In this document: positions 8,581 to 18,008 of the stretch, piece by piece | Layout of the letters: each line of letters begins with the position of its first letter | Position numbering within the stretch: the first letter of the stretch is position 1 | NCBI GenBank assembly: GCA_963677935.2 | Contig: CAXXEH010000001.1 | Span: 434,001 to 498,000, forward strand | Source of the DNA: JAAFHB01 sp963677935 | GTDB taxonomy: Bacteria; Bacteroidota; Bacteroidia; Bacteroidales; Prolixibacteraceae | Length of the DNA: 64,000 bases | Reading direction: 5' to 3' | Made by a program: the position numbers and the translations under genes | Notes under the pieces: model-generated | Told to the model about the DNA's origin: nothing | What the model saw: only the letters and a program-made list of their open reading frames with translations | Database searches by the model: none

Positions 8581-10727
8581 AACAAGTTTTGTTAAAAAAA
8601 GGTGTGGCACACGCCGTTGAAGTCCCTGCCCCACAACTTGAAGCTGGCGAAGTGCTGGTGCGTTTACAAGTCTCTTGCCTTTCGATTGGTACAGAATTGA
8701 GTGGGCTGCGCAGTAGCAGTTTACCGCTGTGGAAAAAGGCACTGGCTCAACCAGAAAAAGCAGTTGTAGCGCTGAAAATGGTCATGACACAGGGTCTGCG
8801 CCGTACTTGGAGCCTAATAGAAGAGAAGAAAGAAGCATCATATCCTACCGGCTACTCCGCCGCCGGTATAGTAATAGACGTTGGAGCTGAAATTAAGGAC
8901 ATAGCAATTGGTGACCGCGTCGCTTGTGCAGGAGCGCAATATGCCAACCATGCCGAATATATTCGCGTTGCCCGCAATCTTTGCACACTAATTCCTGATG
9001 ACTTAGATTTTGAAAGTGCCTCAACTGTTACTCTCGGTGCTATTGCCCTTCAAGGGGTACGCCGTGCTCAACCGACATTAGGTGAAATCTTCGTAGTTGT
9101 TGGGTTAGGTATTATTGGGCAGCTCGCCGTACAGATGCTTCGCGCTAATGGTTGCCGGATAATCGGTATTGATACCGAAAAGTCTCGCATTGACATGGCT
9201 ACTTCACTGGGTATGGACCATGGCCAGCATCCTGATAACGACGATATAGAGACCATTGCTCGCCTCACCGATGGCTATGGTGCCGATGGAGTGATCATAA
9301 CAGCAGCTACCCCGTCAGACGTGGTAGTGTCAAACGCCTTCAAAATATGCCGAAAGAAGGGGCGTGTGATTTTGGTGGGCAATGTAGGCCTAAACCTGAA
9401 TCGTGATGATTTCTATGCAAAGGAAATTGATTTTTTGATCTCAACTTCTTACGGTCCGGGCCGCTATGACCAACATTACGAGGAAGGTGGGCTTGATTAC
9501 CCTATCGGCTATGTGCGGTGGACAGAAAACCGCAACATGGCAGAATACCTACGCCTTATTGCTACTGGCAAAGTAAAGGTGTTGCCAATGGTTGAAGCCC
9601 GTTTTCCCATTGAAGAGGCCAAGGCTGCATATGCCTCTATCGGTGGCAACAGCAAGCCCCTGGTTGCTCTGTTAACCTATCCGGTTGAGGCTGTTGAGAA
9701 CCCACCGAGTCGACGATTGTGGCTCAGATCCAAAATGTGTCCGGTTGAAAGTAAAATACGCATCGCTCTAATAGGTGCTGGCAGTTTTGCACGATCCGCT
9801 CATCTACCAAATTTGCAGGCTTTGAGTAACCAATATCAACTGCGTGCAGTGGTGAACCGCACTGGACCTACCGCCAAAGCAGTAGGCGAACAGTTTGGTG
9901 CAATCTATGTAAGTACTGATCCAGAAGAGGTTTTCGCCGATGTCGAGGTCGATGCAGTATTGATTGCAACACGCCACAATCTGCATGGCAACCTAGCACT
10001 TTCCGCACTTAAAGCAGGCAAGCATGTGTTAGTGGAGAAACCACTGACGCTAAGCTCCAAAGAGCTGGTTGAATTTCAGACGTTTTATTCAACTGATACT
10101 ATTGTTGATTCGGGAATTGGCAAACCGGTTTTGCTCACTGGTTATAACCGTCGTTTCTCACCCTACGCCTTGCAATTGAAGAAACTGCTAGAAAAACGCT
10201 CTGCTCCCTTTATTTTCAATTACCGGATGAATGCGGGTTATATCCCACCTGATCAGTGGGTTCATGGTGCGGAGGGCGGCGGTCGTAATATTGGGGAAGC
10301 CTGCCACATCTACGATCTTTTCACCTATTTGGCCGATTCTGAAGTTGTTGCCATCTCTGCTCACTCGATCAAGCCTGCAACTGCCTACTACAATCGCAAC
10401 GACAATTTTGTTGCCACCCTTAGCTTCGCCGACGGCTCGGTTGCCTCGCTCACCTATACCAGTCTGGGACATAAGGAATATCCCAAGGAATCCGCAGAAC
10501 TTTATGTAGATGGCAAGATAGCGGTGCTTAATGACTATAAAACTTTAACTGTTTACGGTGCTGATAAGCTATCCTTCAAAACCCGATTACAGGATAAAGG
10601 TCTTAAGAATGAATTGGAGCATTTTGCAGCAGGCATCAAGACTGGTGTATGGCCAATACCATTGTGGCAACAGGTGCTGGTAAGTGAAATTGCCTTTGAA
10701 GTGGAAAAACAAATATATGCAATATAA
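8577..10727 (+). CDS. Bi-domain oxidoreductase: alcohol dehydrogenase-like plus Gfo/Idh/MocA domains
   Basis: The 716-residue protein joins two NAD(P)-binding enzymes. Residues about 1-355 are a medium-chain dehydrogenase/reductase, with GYSAAGIVIDVG and the Rossmann loop VGLGIIGQLAVQ. Residues about 370-716 are a Gfo/Idh/MocA domain, with IALIGAGSFARSAHLPN and the EKPLTL motif. This fusion is a known type in surface-polysaccharide clusters and is usually found next to a heparinase II/III protein, as here. The two domains may oxidise and then reduce or epimerise one sugar intermediate, but the reaction is not established. Overlap with the upstream aminotransferase by ATGA suggests they act together. 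Confidence 0.87.
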   Translation: MKQVLLKKGVAHAVEVPAPQLEAGEVLVRLQVSCLSIGTELSGLRSSSLPLWKKALAQPEKAVVALKMVMTQGLRRTWSLIEEKKEASYPTGYSAAGIVIDVGAEIKDIAIGDRVACAGAQYANHAEYIRVARNLCTLIPDDLDFESASTVTLGAIALQGVRRAQPTLGEIFVVVGLGIIGQLAVQMLRANGCRIIGIDTEKSRIDMATSLGMDHGQHPDNDDIETIARLTDGYGADGVIITAATPSDVVVSNAFKICRKKGRVILVGNVGLNLNRDDFYAKEIDFLISTSYGPGRYDQHYEEGGLDYPIGYVRWTENRNMAEYLRLIATGKVKVLPMVEARFPIEEAKAAYASIGGNSKPLVALLTYPVEAVENPPSRRLWLRSKMCPVESKIRIALIGAGSFARSAHLPNLQALSNQYQLRAVVNRTGPTAKAVGEQFGAIYVSTDPEEVFADVEVDAVLIATRHNLHGNLALSALKAGKHVLVEKPLTLSSKELVEFQTFYSTDTIVDSGIGKPVLLTGYNRRFSPYALQLKKLLEKRSAPFIFNYRMNAGYIPPDQWVHGAEGGGRNIGEACHIYDLFTYLADSEVVAISAHSIKPATAYYNRNDNFVATLSFADGSVASLTYTSLGHKEYPKESAELYVDGKIAVLNDYKTLTVYGADKLSFKTRLQDKGLKNELEHFAAGIKTGVWPIPLWQQVLVSEIAFEVEKQIYAI

Positions 10728-10787
10728 TGAACGCCAGACTATATTACTTTTGATCTATTTCAATAATCGATTGCAAATATTTTGAAA

Positions 10788-13061
10788 ATGAATAGAGTGC
10801 TGGCAATTATAGATAAGGAAGGACTTGGGGGATTTATTCTGCGTCTGAAGGGACGAACACACCGATGGTTCGCTTCGAGATTGCAAGAGTTCAGAGCTCG
10901 TCGAAATGGATCATATAATCAGTCGATTAAAGAGTTGCAGCTACGCTCACGGTTGCATGGCCAGTTGTATAGTTCTATAGTTGAAGGGAATTCTATACCG
11001 AAAGGCGTAGTGGAACATTACCTGAATCATCGCTTCGATTTGCTCGGTTCTGGTTGGGTTCAAGTACGATATGGAATGAACTGTCGTGGATTGGCGGGTT
11101 ACTCCTACCAAATGGGTGAAGAAGTTTCAATTGATGTTAATGGTAAGTGGCTACAAGGTCGTATCAACCCCTCAAACCTCGCTTATTCACAATCTGTTTG
11201 GTGCCTGGTAGATACTGATTACCAACCCATCGATTGGCAAATAGATTTTAAATCTGGATTTCGCTGGTCAGAAGCTGTATGGGCCAAGAAACTGAAATAC
11301 TCACATCTTCCTGGTGTAGATGTGAAAGTACCTTGGGAATTGGCACGCATGCAGCATTTGCCACAGTTAGCGCTTCATGCCATGGGATTGAGCAAAAACT
11401 CAATTGAAGGGCAAAGAATATCGCGTGAAATACGCAACCAAATCCTTGATTTCATCTCTACAAACCCACCCGGATTTGGTGTCAACTGGCTGTGCCCAAT
11501 GGACGTATCAATCCGGGCAGCCAATTGGTTGTTGGCTTTGGATATCATCGATTCCGCAGAATTTTCGGTTGATAAAGAAGATATAAATCTGATAACTAAC
11601 AGCATTTATAGTCATGGCACTTTCATTAAAGCGAATCTGGAATGGTTTCCCCAACGTTATAATCATTATTTGTCTCACATCTGTGGGTTTACCTTTATTG
11701 CTGCTTACCTAAAAGAAACCAAGGAAACCAATGATTGGCTAGCCTTTTCTATTGGACAATTGATAAATGAAACACTATGTCAATTTCAACCTGACGGGGG
11801 TCATTTTGAGGGTTCAATTGCCTATCATCGCCTGTCTGCTGAGATGGTAGTCTATACCACTGCACTGGTTTTAGGTTTGCCTGAAGATCAGCTAAGTACT
11901 GTTGCCGCAATTGATGTGAATAAACTGAAATATCTTCCTCTTAGAGCTAAGTTAGATTCTATAAAATACTGGTCATTACAAACAAGTGGACTCGACCAAC
12001 AAGGTAAGCTCATAGATTCAGCCTTTGATTCAACCTATATTGATAGACTTCGGGCATTAGTAGTTTTTTTTGAAGGGGTGATTAAATCAAATGGAACTTT
12101 TCCTCAAATCGGAGACAACGATAGTGGGCGGTTCTTCAAACTGCAACCTGTTTACATTGAAATGCAAGTTTCTGAAGCAAAGCAAAAGTATTGGAATTTA
12201 AAGGATTACTCAGATCTTCACGATTCTTCAATCTATTATTTGGAAGATTCTTTGCACGGTAATCATTTGCTAAATGCTGCATACTCCCTTGGTTGGATTC
12301 CTTCTGAAAACAGTCCTGCTTTAGTCTGGGCCTCAAATTTTGATAACGATCAACTTGTAGTTAATGCGCTGGCCAATAACAAAACATTGCCAGAACTACA
12401 TCAAACAATTTTGAGTCCTTCCAACATTGATAGCAATATATATTTATCAGACAATGATTTTATAAGTTTATGGAATGAAATGGAGCGAGACAAAAGGTAT
12501 ACATTCGCGAAAACTTTTCAACTACCAATTAAATATAATGAAAGTTTACAACCTATTACGTTATATAAATTTGATGATTTTGGATGTTATGTTTTTAAGC
12601 ATCCTACATTCTATCTGTCTGTTAGATGCTTGGTTCGACAAGAACAGGAAACTGGCTCACATCATCATGCCGACCAACTGAGTGTGGAACTTGACATCTC
12701 AGGCAGACCCATTATCCGGGACCCTGGAACCTACATATATACCGCCCTGCCAAGTGAGCGAAGCCGATACCGAACTACTACAGCTCATTTTGCACCTTCT
12801 GGAAATTTGACAACTATGATAGGTCAATCGACCGGCGTTTTCGATGCCCTCAGCTATTCGACTGCTGATGTTGAATACTTTGGACAACAAGGTTTTGCTG
12901 CCCGGATGAACAATGCAAATGACAATGCTGGTCTGTTTATACTGCTTAATGAGAATGGAATAAGTATAATGCACGTTGGAAGCACATCACCTTTCCCCAC
13001 AAATCAGTACATATTTGAACCTCCTTCGTATTCACCAGGGTATGGTATAATAGAATTTTAA
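10788..13061 (+). CDS. Heparinase II/III family protein of the polysaccharide cluster
   Basis: The protein of about 757 residues has an N-terminal helical toroid part and a C-terminal beta-sandwich with HHHADQLSVELDISG, PIIRDPGTY and RYRTTTAHF, the hallmark of heparinase II/III-like lyases. RYNHYLSHICG marks the catalytic-side segment of the toroid. No clear signal peptide is seen, so it may act inside the cell or be exported unconventionally. Members beside bi-domain oxidoreductases in synthesis clusters probably trim or modify a uronate-containing product, which is inference. The ATG at 10788 is preferred to a TTG two codons earlier. Confidence 0.82.
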   Translation: MNRVLAIIDKEGLGGFILRLKGRTHRWFASRLQEFRARRNGSYNQSIKELQLRSRLHGQLYSSIVEGNSIPKGVVEHYLNHRFDLLGSGWVQVRYGMNCRGLAGYSYQMGEEVSIDVNGKWLQGRINPSNLAYSQSVWCLVDTDYQPIDWQIDFKSGFRWSEAVWAKKLKYSHLPGVDVKVPWELARMQHLPQLALHAMGLSKNSIEGQRISREIRNQILDFISTNPPGFGVNWLCPMDVSIRAANWLLALDIIDSAEFSVDKEDINLITNSIYSHGTFIKANLEWFPQRYNHYLSHICGFTFIAAYLKETKETNDWLAFSIGQLINETLCQFQPDGGHFEGSIAYHRLSAEMVVYTTALVLGLPEDQLSTVAAIDVNKLKYLPLRAKLDSIKYWSLQTSGLDQQGKLIDSAFDSTYIDRLRALVVFFEGVIKSNGTFPQIGDNDSGRFFKLQPVYIEMQVSEAKQKYWNLKDYSDLHDSSIYYLEDSLHGNHLLNAAYSLGWIPSENSPALVWASNFDNDQLVVNALANNKTLPELHQTILSPSNIDSNIYLSDNDFISLWNEMERDKRYTFAKTFQLPIKYNESLQPITLYKFDDFGCYVFKHPTFYLSVRCLVRQEQETGSHHHADQLSVELDISGRPIIRDPGTYIYTALPSERSRYRTTTAHFAPSGNLTTMIGQSTGVFDALSYSTADVEYFGQQGFAARMNNANDNAGLFILLNENGISIMHVGSTSPFPTNQYIFEPPSYSPGYGIIEF

Positions 13062-13166
13062 CTTCAAATTACCTTGCGATAAGCTTTTTTGCTATTTAAT
13101 CACTTTTAAAAGCAAATATATTAATCATATTTTAAGAGTTTACTCAATCCAAATTATCTGCCTAGC

Positions 13167-14522
13167 ATGAAATCACCATTTGCCGTTTTTCAGGGTCGCA
13201 ATGCGTTAGATACAATTGGGCTATTTGCTTTGTTGTTGCTAATAATGGCCAATGCCTTTCATTATAATATTTACCTGGACTTTAGGTATTACCGTGAAAT
13301 ATTTGGTCTTCTTTTCCTATGCTTAGACATTTTATACTTTTTCTCGCCAAAGAAACATTCAGGTAATGGTACATCACAACTAACAAAAGCACTAAAGTAC
13401 TTGCTAGTATTCCCTGTAATGCTAGCACTTTGGTCCTTATTCGACCCAGAGATACCATTATATGGAGATTATGAGATAAATCCAATATCGGCGGGTGAAC
13501 AAGACCTTCGTTTGTATGTCTTGCGTAACGCCCTCCTATATATTCCTATGGTAGTCTACTTTTACTTTCGAGGACTCAACTTGCAGGAGTTAAGACTTAT
13601 TGCTTTAATTGCAATATTAATATCACTTTTCAGTATCAACTCATATTTGCAAAATCGCAATATTAACTCCATAACAAAAATTGGGTTAATCGCCGAGGAA
13701 AGCGGGATATCAATTGATTACAACACTTATGTGCCATACCTAACGTTTCTAATTTTATGCGGTATATTTCTAATTTCTAGTAAAATCGGCAAAGTTGTCA
13801 GATTTATTGTTATAATATGCATTGCTATTAATATAATTTTCTGTTTTTTATCTACAAGCCGTCAGTCAGTGTTGTTTATTATTTTAACAGTTGGTACATT
13901 TTATTATTTTTCTTATAAAGGCAAACGAAGCAAAGGCATGTTGCTCAATTCACTGTTACTTGCTGTCATTTGTATTATTTTTTATTTAAATGTTACTAAA
14001 GGGTACGTATTATCTGACAATTTTTTGAATAGATTTAGCAGCGTAAATGGATTCGTAACTGACGAAAGTAGCAAAAGGGTAAATGCAGCCAGAGAAGGCT
14101 TTTTATTGCTTAATCCAGTAGAGTGGTTCACGGGTGCCGGTTTAACTTGTGTCATAAACAGCGGGCCCCACAATGATTATGTACGATGGACTCAACGAGT
14201 AGGCATACCGCTCATGATCCTGGGCTTTATGCCGTTTTTAATTGCTTTTAGCACATGCTTCAGTCTAATCCGCATGAACAGATCTAATAATACATTATTT
14301 GTTTTTCTCATTTTGGCAATAGGTTTTACCCTCTTTCATTCCTTCTTCTGTTATCCGCGTGAAGAGGCAAATCAATCATTGGTATCTTTCTTGGGGCTCT
14401 CCATGTGGTTCGGAGCATATCGAGAGGGACTTCTCAAACCATCATTTAAAAGTCATTTGATTAAATCCACTCCAGCTGAAGAATTACCAGCTACAATCAA
14501 TAACCCAGTTAGTCAGCAATGA
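13167..14522 (+). CDS. O-antigen polymerase/ligase-like integral membrane protein (Wzy/WaaL type)
   Basis: The 451-residue protein is highly hydrophobic, with about ten to twelve predicted membrane spans. A large periplasmic loop near residues 305-350 contains the PHNDYVRW motif typical of Wzy_C/WaaL O-antigen ligase family proteins. Such proteins polymerise lipid-linked repeats or transfer the glycan to a final acceptor in the periplasm. It is the only candidate of this type in the cluster, so a polymerase role is the simpler reading. No flippase (Wzx) was seen in the window. It ends in an ATGA overlap with the next glycosyltransferase. Confidence 0.78.
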   Translation: MKSPFAVFQGRNALDTIGLFALLLLIMANAFHYNIYLDFRYYREIFGLLFLCLDILYFFSPKKHSGNGTSQLTKALKYLLVFPVMLALWSLFDPEIPLYGDYEINPISAGEQDLRLYVLRNALLYIPMVVYFYFRGLNLQELRLIALIAILISLFSINSYLQNRNINSITKIGLIAEESGISIDYNTYVPYLTFLILCGIFLISSKIGKVVRFIVIICIAINIIFCFLSTSRQSVLFIILTVGTFYYFSYKGKRSKGMLLNSLLLAVICIIFYLNVTKGYVLSDNFLNRFSSVNGFVTDESSKRVNAAREGFLLLNPVEWFTGAGLTCVINSGPHNDYVRWTQRVGIPLMILGFMPFLIAFSTCFSLIRMNRSNNTLFVFLILAIGFTLFHSFFCYPREEANQSLVSFLGLSMWFGAYREGLLKPSFKSHLIKSTPAEELPATINNPVSQQ

Positions 14523-15850
14523 AACTTCTTATTATTACCCATTCTTACCATCCAAATATTAATGCACGATCTTTCCGCTGGACTGCAATCTGTGAAAATT
14601 GGGTCAGATTAGGGCATGAAGTACATGTTATTACAGCTCCTCTGCAAGGCGTTGAAAAGACTTTAATTAAACCTGGGCTCACAATACACCGACCAGGTGG
14701 TCGGCTATTTGAAAGCTTACGTGGTTGGGTTAATCAAAATAAAACAACGGATAGCTTGAGTCACATCAGGGCAGGGGTAAAGCAGAAAGCTAGGATACTA
14801 AACTTTCCGAAATGGGTTGCCGCTATCAAACGTTTACTAAAATGCATTCATGACGTTACTTGGAAAAAAGTTTATTGGCCTGATGCAAGTTTCCTGTGGA
14901 TATGGCCATCATGGCAATATAGTCGCAAGTTATGCCGTTCCGAACAATTTGATGCAGTTATAACCGTATCTCATCCCTTTTCAGGTCATGTTATAGGGCT
15001 ATTGCTTAAGCAATCATTTCCAGCTATATCATGGCTGGCAGATAGTGGTGACCCATTTTGTTATATGGAGGAATCGGCACCAAATAACTTCAAACTATAT
15101 CGCAGACTAAATCATAGGATAGAAAAAAAAATCCTTCAATCTGTTGATCATTTTACAGTAACAACTAATGGAACAGCTTTTATTTATCAACAATTGTTTT
15201 CAGAATCAGCCAAAAAAATTTGTGTTATTCCACCATTATTGCAAGATGCTTTTCTATGCGAAAAAAAAAATACTAAAAACTTTTTCGAAAAAAATGCCAT
15301 TATCTTATTTTTTGCCGGCACATTTTATGATGATATTCGCAATCCTCGTCCGTTGTTGGTGTTACTTGATAGAATGGTTACACATTCACCGCTTCTGCGA
15401 GATAAACTTCAAATGCATATCTTTGGGTCGCCTGAAATACTAAATAAAGCACTTGACGATTATCCTACCCTATTTCCCCGGGTACATTGTCACGATAAAG
15501 TCCCTCACAATTATATTGTAAATGCAATGCAACAGGCAACTTGCTTGGTCAATATCGGGAATAAAACGAGTTATCAACTTCCCAGTAAGATCATCGAATA
15601 CATGTCAACAGGTAAACCCATATTAAATATTTGTACTATTACAGATGATTCTTCAAGCAACATCCTGGTTAACTATCCCTTTCATATGAATATTCTAGTC
15701 GGACAATATGATGATCTTGATTCAATTGTTGAATTCATTGAACAGAGTCCTAATCATGGTCTTAGTAAAACTGAATCCTATAAACACGTGATGTTTTTTT
15801 CATCGCATTCTATTTCAGATAGTTATCTGAAATTAATCGAAAAACAATAA
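14519..15850 (+). CDS. Glycosyltransferase family 4-like (GT-B)
   Basis: The 443-residue GT-B protein starts with KLLIITHSYHPNINARSFRW, the acceptor-domain pattern of WbuB/GT4-like transferases. The donor domain has ILFFAGTFYDDIRNPRP, the QLPSKIIEYMSTGKPIL motif with the conserved Glu, and a terminal helix. It overlaps the polymerase-like gene by four bases, so the two are co-translated. It is followed by a 391-bp AT-rich gap, suggesting the end of one transcription unit. The donor sugar is unknown. Confidence 0.82.
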   Translation: MKLLIITHSYHPNINARSFRWTAICENWVRLGHEVHVITAPLQGVEKTLIKPGLTIHRPGGRLFESLRGWVNQNKTTDSLSHIRAGVKQKARILNFPKWVAAIKRLLKCIHDVTWKKVYWPDASFLWIWPSWQYSRKLCRSEQFDAVITVSHPFSGHVIGLLLKQSFPAISWLADSGDPFCYMEESAPNNFKLYRRLNHRIEKKILQSVDHFTVTTNGTAFIYQQLFSESAKKICVIPPLLQDAFLCEKKNTKNFFEKNAIILFFAGTFYDDIRNPRPLLVLLDRMVTHSPLLRDKLQMHIFGSPEILNKALDDYPTLFPRVHCHDKVPHNYIVNAMQQATCLVNIGNKTSYQLPSKIIEYMSTGKPILNICTITDDSSSNILVNYPFHMNILVGQYDDLDSIVEFIEQSPNHGLSKTESYKHVMFFSSHSISDSYLKLIEKQ

Positions 15851-16241
15851 GAAAATATTGATTTAAATAATTGATAAAAACAAAAAAACAAAGTATAGCT
15901 AGTTTTGGCTCTCATACTGATTCGATTAAAATGGCTCCACCTTAACAACCACTGAAATAGCTGTCATAGACATTTATAAATCTAATTCGCATGACTGCTC
16001 GGCATCGACGGAAGTTAATGTTAAGTTAAACAAAATGGTTGAATTTTTATTTCTATGGTGTAGAAAAATAAATATTTTTAGAATATTATTTATTAAAAAA
16101 CCAATTTGATCAGTTTAATTTCAATTAATTCTATAATAATTAAATTTGAGCTATTAAGTTTTATTGCCTGTACTTTAAATTAAAATTTACCCAATAAGGG
16201 TATTAAAGATTTTAATATACAAATACACTTCAAAACAACAT
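15851..16241. other. AT-rich intergenic gap within the polysaccharide cluster
   Basis: This 391-bp stretch is very AT-rich and has stop codons in all frames. No intrinsic terminator, RNA gene or repeat copy was recognised. It probably holds a promoter for the downstream glycosyltransferases, but no clear TTTG/TAnnTTTG pair is visible. Confidence 0.6.
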
Positions 16242-17411
16242 ATGAATGATACAATAATACACAAAACTATTTCAGATAAGTTGATTATAGGCATCGATGC
16301 TTCTCGCAATCGATCAGGTGGTGCAGTGGCACACCTGATCGGAATACTTGGTGAAGCTGAACCTCAGCTTTATGGTATCGAAAAAATACATATTTGGTCT
16401 TACAACAAACTGCTTTTGGCACTTCCTGACCGTTCATGGTTGATTAAGCATAATCCAAGGGAACTTGAAGGGGGTATACTTTCTCAATTATACTGGCAAC
16501 GCTTCCGATTCGCAAAAGATCTGACCCGTTTGGGTTGCGACATCGTTTTTAATACTGATGCTGGTACTGTTGGCAGGTTCAAGCCGAGTGTAACTTTGAG
16601 TCAGGACTTGCTTTCTTATGAGCCCGGAGAAATGGAGCGTGTCAAATGGGGAATGGCTAGGCTTCGGATTTGGCTTTTGTGGTTTATGCAAAACCGATCT
16701 CTTCGCCATGCCAAGGGGACAATTTTCTTGACTAAATATGCTTCTGAAATTATTCAACGAGCTACCGGAACACTGCCTCATGTAGCCATTATTCCCCATG
16801 GGGTACATGAGTATTTTAGAAATCGTCCACAACGCCGATCTTGGCCAGGTTTTGGCGAAAGAGAAATTCGTTGCATTTATGTATCAAACACTTCTTCTTA
16901 TAAACACCAATGGCACGTTGTAAATGCAATATTCCTTTTACGTTCTCAAGGTTATCCGGTAAATTTAACACTAGTCGGAGGCGGTTATGGACCTGCGCAG
17001 AGAAGACTTGAAGCTGCCATTAAAAAATGGGACCCAAGTCGGATTTTTGTTGAACAGCATGCCTTTGTTGCAAATGAAGATCTTCCTAAGCATCTTTTGG
17101 AAGCAGACCTTTTTGTCTTTGCATCAAGCTGTGAGAATATGCCTGTCACATTGATCGAAGGAATGTCTTCAGGTATACCAATAGCCTGTTCCGACCGTGG
17201 TCCAATGCCGGAAGTGCTTGGTATGGGCGGTGTCTACTTTGATCCGGAGGTGCCTACATCAATTGCATCCGCAATTTCTATGCTTATTGATGATCCTGAA
17301 TTGCGTTTACATAGTGTAAAAGTAAGTAGTGAACTTTCTGAAAGTTTTTCATGGAAACGTTGTGCTGATGAAACCTTTGCGTTCATAGCCGAAACGTATC
17401 AAAATCGATAA
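16242..17411 (+). CDS. Glycosyltransferase family 4 (GT-B)
   Basis: The 389-residue protein starts with LIIGIDASRNRSGGAVAHL, an acceptor-domain loop common in GT4 rhamnosyl/mannosyl-type enzymes. The donor domain has YVSNTSSYKHQW, LVGGGYGPAQRR, LFVFASSCENMPVTLIEGMSSG and PMPEVLG, the complete E-x7-E segment. It appears intact. The next coding trace downstream is a broken glycosyltransferase, so this gene marks the left edge of a decaying patch. The donor sugar is unknown. Confidence 0.87.
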   Translation: MNDTIIHKTISDKLIIGIDASRNRSGGAVAHLIGILGEAEPQLYGIEKIHIWSYNKLLLALPDRSWLIKHNPRELEGGILSQLYWQRFRFAKDLTRLGCDIVFNTDAGTVGRFKPSVTLSQDLLSYEPGEMERVKWGMARLRIWLLWFMQNRSLRHAKGTIFLTKYASEIIQRATGTLPHVAIIPHGVHEYFRNRPQRRSWPGFGEREIRCIYVSNTSSYKHQWHVVNAIFLLRSQGYPVNLTLVGGGYGPAQRRLEAAIKKWDPSRIFVEQHAFVANEDLPKHLLEADLFVFASSCENMPVTLIEGMSSGIPIACSDRGPMPEVLGMGGVYFDPEVPTSIASAISMLIDDPELRLHSVKVSSELSESFSWKRCADETFAFIAETYQNR

Positions 17412-17425
17412 ACCAAAATAGTAAG

Positions 17426-18008
17426 ATGTTAAAAGTATTACTAATAAATGTGAACAGGAATTTAGGTTCAATATGACGTATTGTTGAAGGAATTGGAAAT
17501 ATAGTAATTGCTCATGGCTGGCAAAGCTATATCGCGCATTGGAGAAAGACTTCAAAGAGTGAATCAAATGTAATTCAGATTGTTTCTGGAATTCATGTAT
17601 ATTTGCAAAACCTTCAAATCCTTCTGTTCGATCGTCACAGATTTGGTTAGTACTGATAAAGCATCTATCAAAAATCATTACCTGAAAATTGATATATATA
17701 TTTTACCGAGTTATCACGAAGGTTTTCCCAGTGTATTATATGAGTCAGTTCTTTTAGGGCCCCCTGTATTAACCACTTTTGTAAGTACCATCCCATATCT
17801 CATGAAAGATGGACTTAACTGCTATAAACTGAATGTAAAGGATGTAAATAGCATTGCACAACAAATTCAACTTCTTATTTCAAATTATTCGGAAAACGGG
17901 CAAGTAGCGATCAATGCAACTAAGACATTTTCAACTTATTTAACTTCACATTCAAGGTCCCAGTCTAATTTATTATCTAAAACAATAAATGCAGCAAACT
18001 ACAAGTAA
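17426..18008 (+). pseudogene. Glycosyltransferase pseudogene, N- and C-terminal pieces joined by a deletion
   Basis: The first piece (17426 to about 17645) reads MLKVLLINVNRNLGS, a TGA stop, then RIVEGIGNIVIAHGW and LLFDRHRFG. This is the start of a GT4 enzyme with one in-frame stop. The second piece, in another frame (about 17640-18008), reads DIYILPSYHEGFPSVLYESV and continues to the end, a typical GT-B donor-domain C-terminus. The whole middle of the protein (about 200 residues in relatives) is missing, and the frame changes at the junction. The tail overlaps the start of the next glycosyltransferase by 20 bp. Confidence 0.8.
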
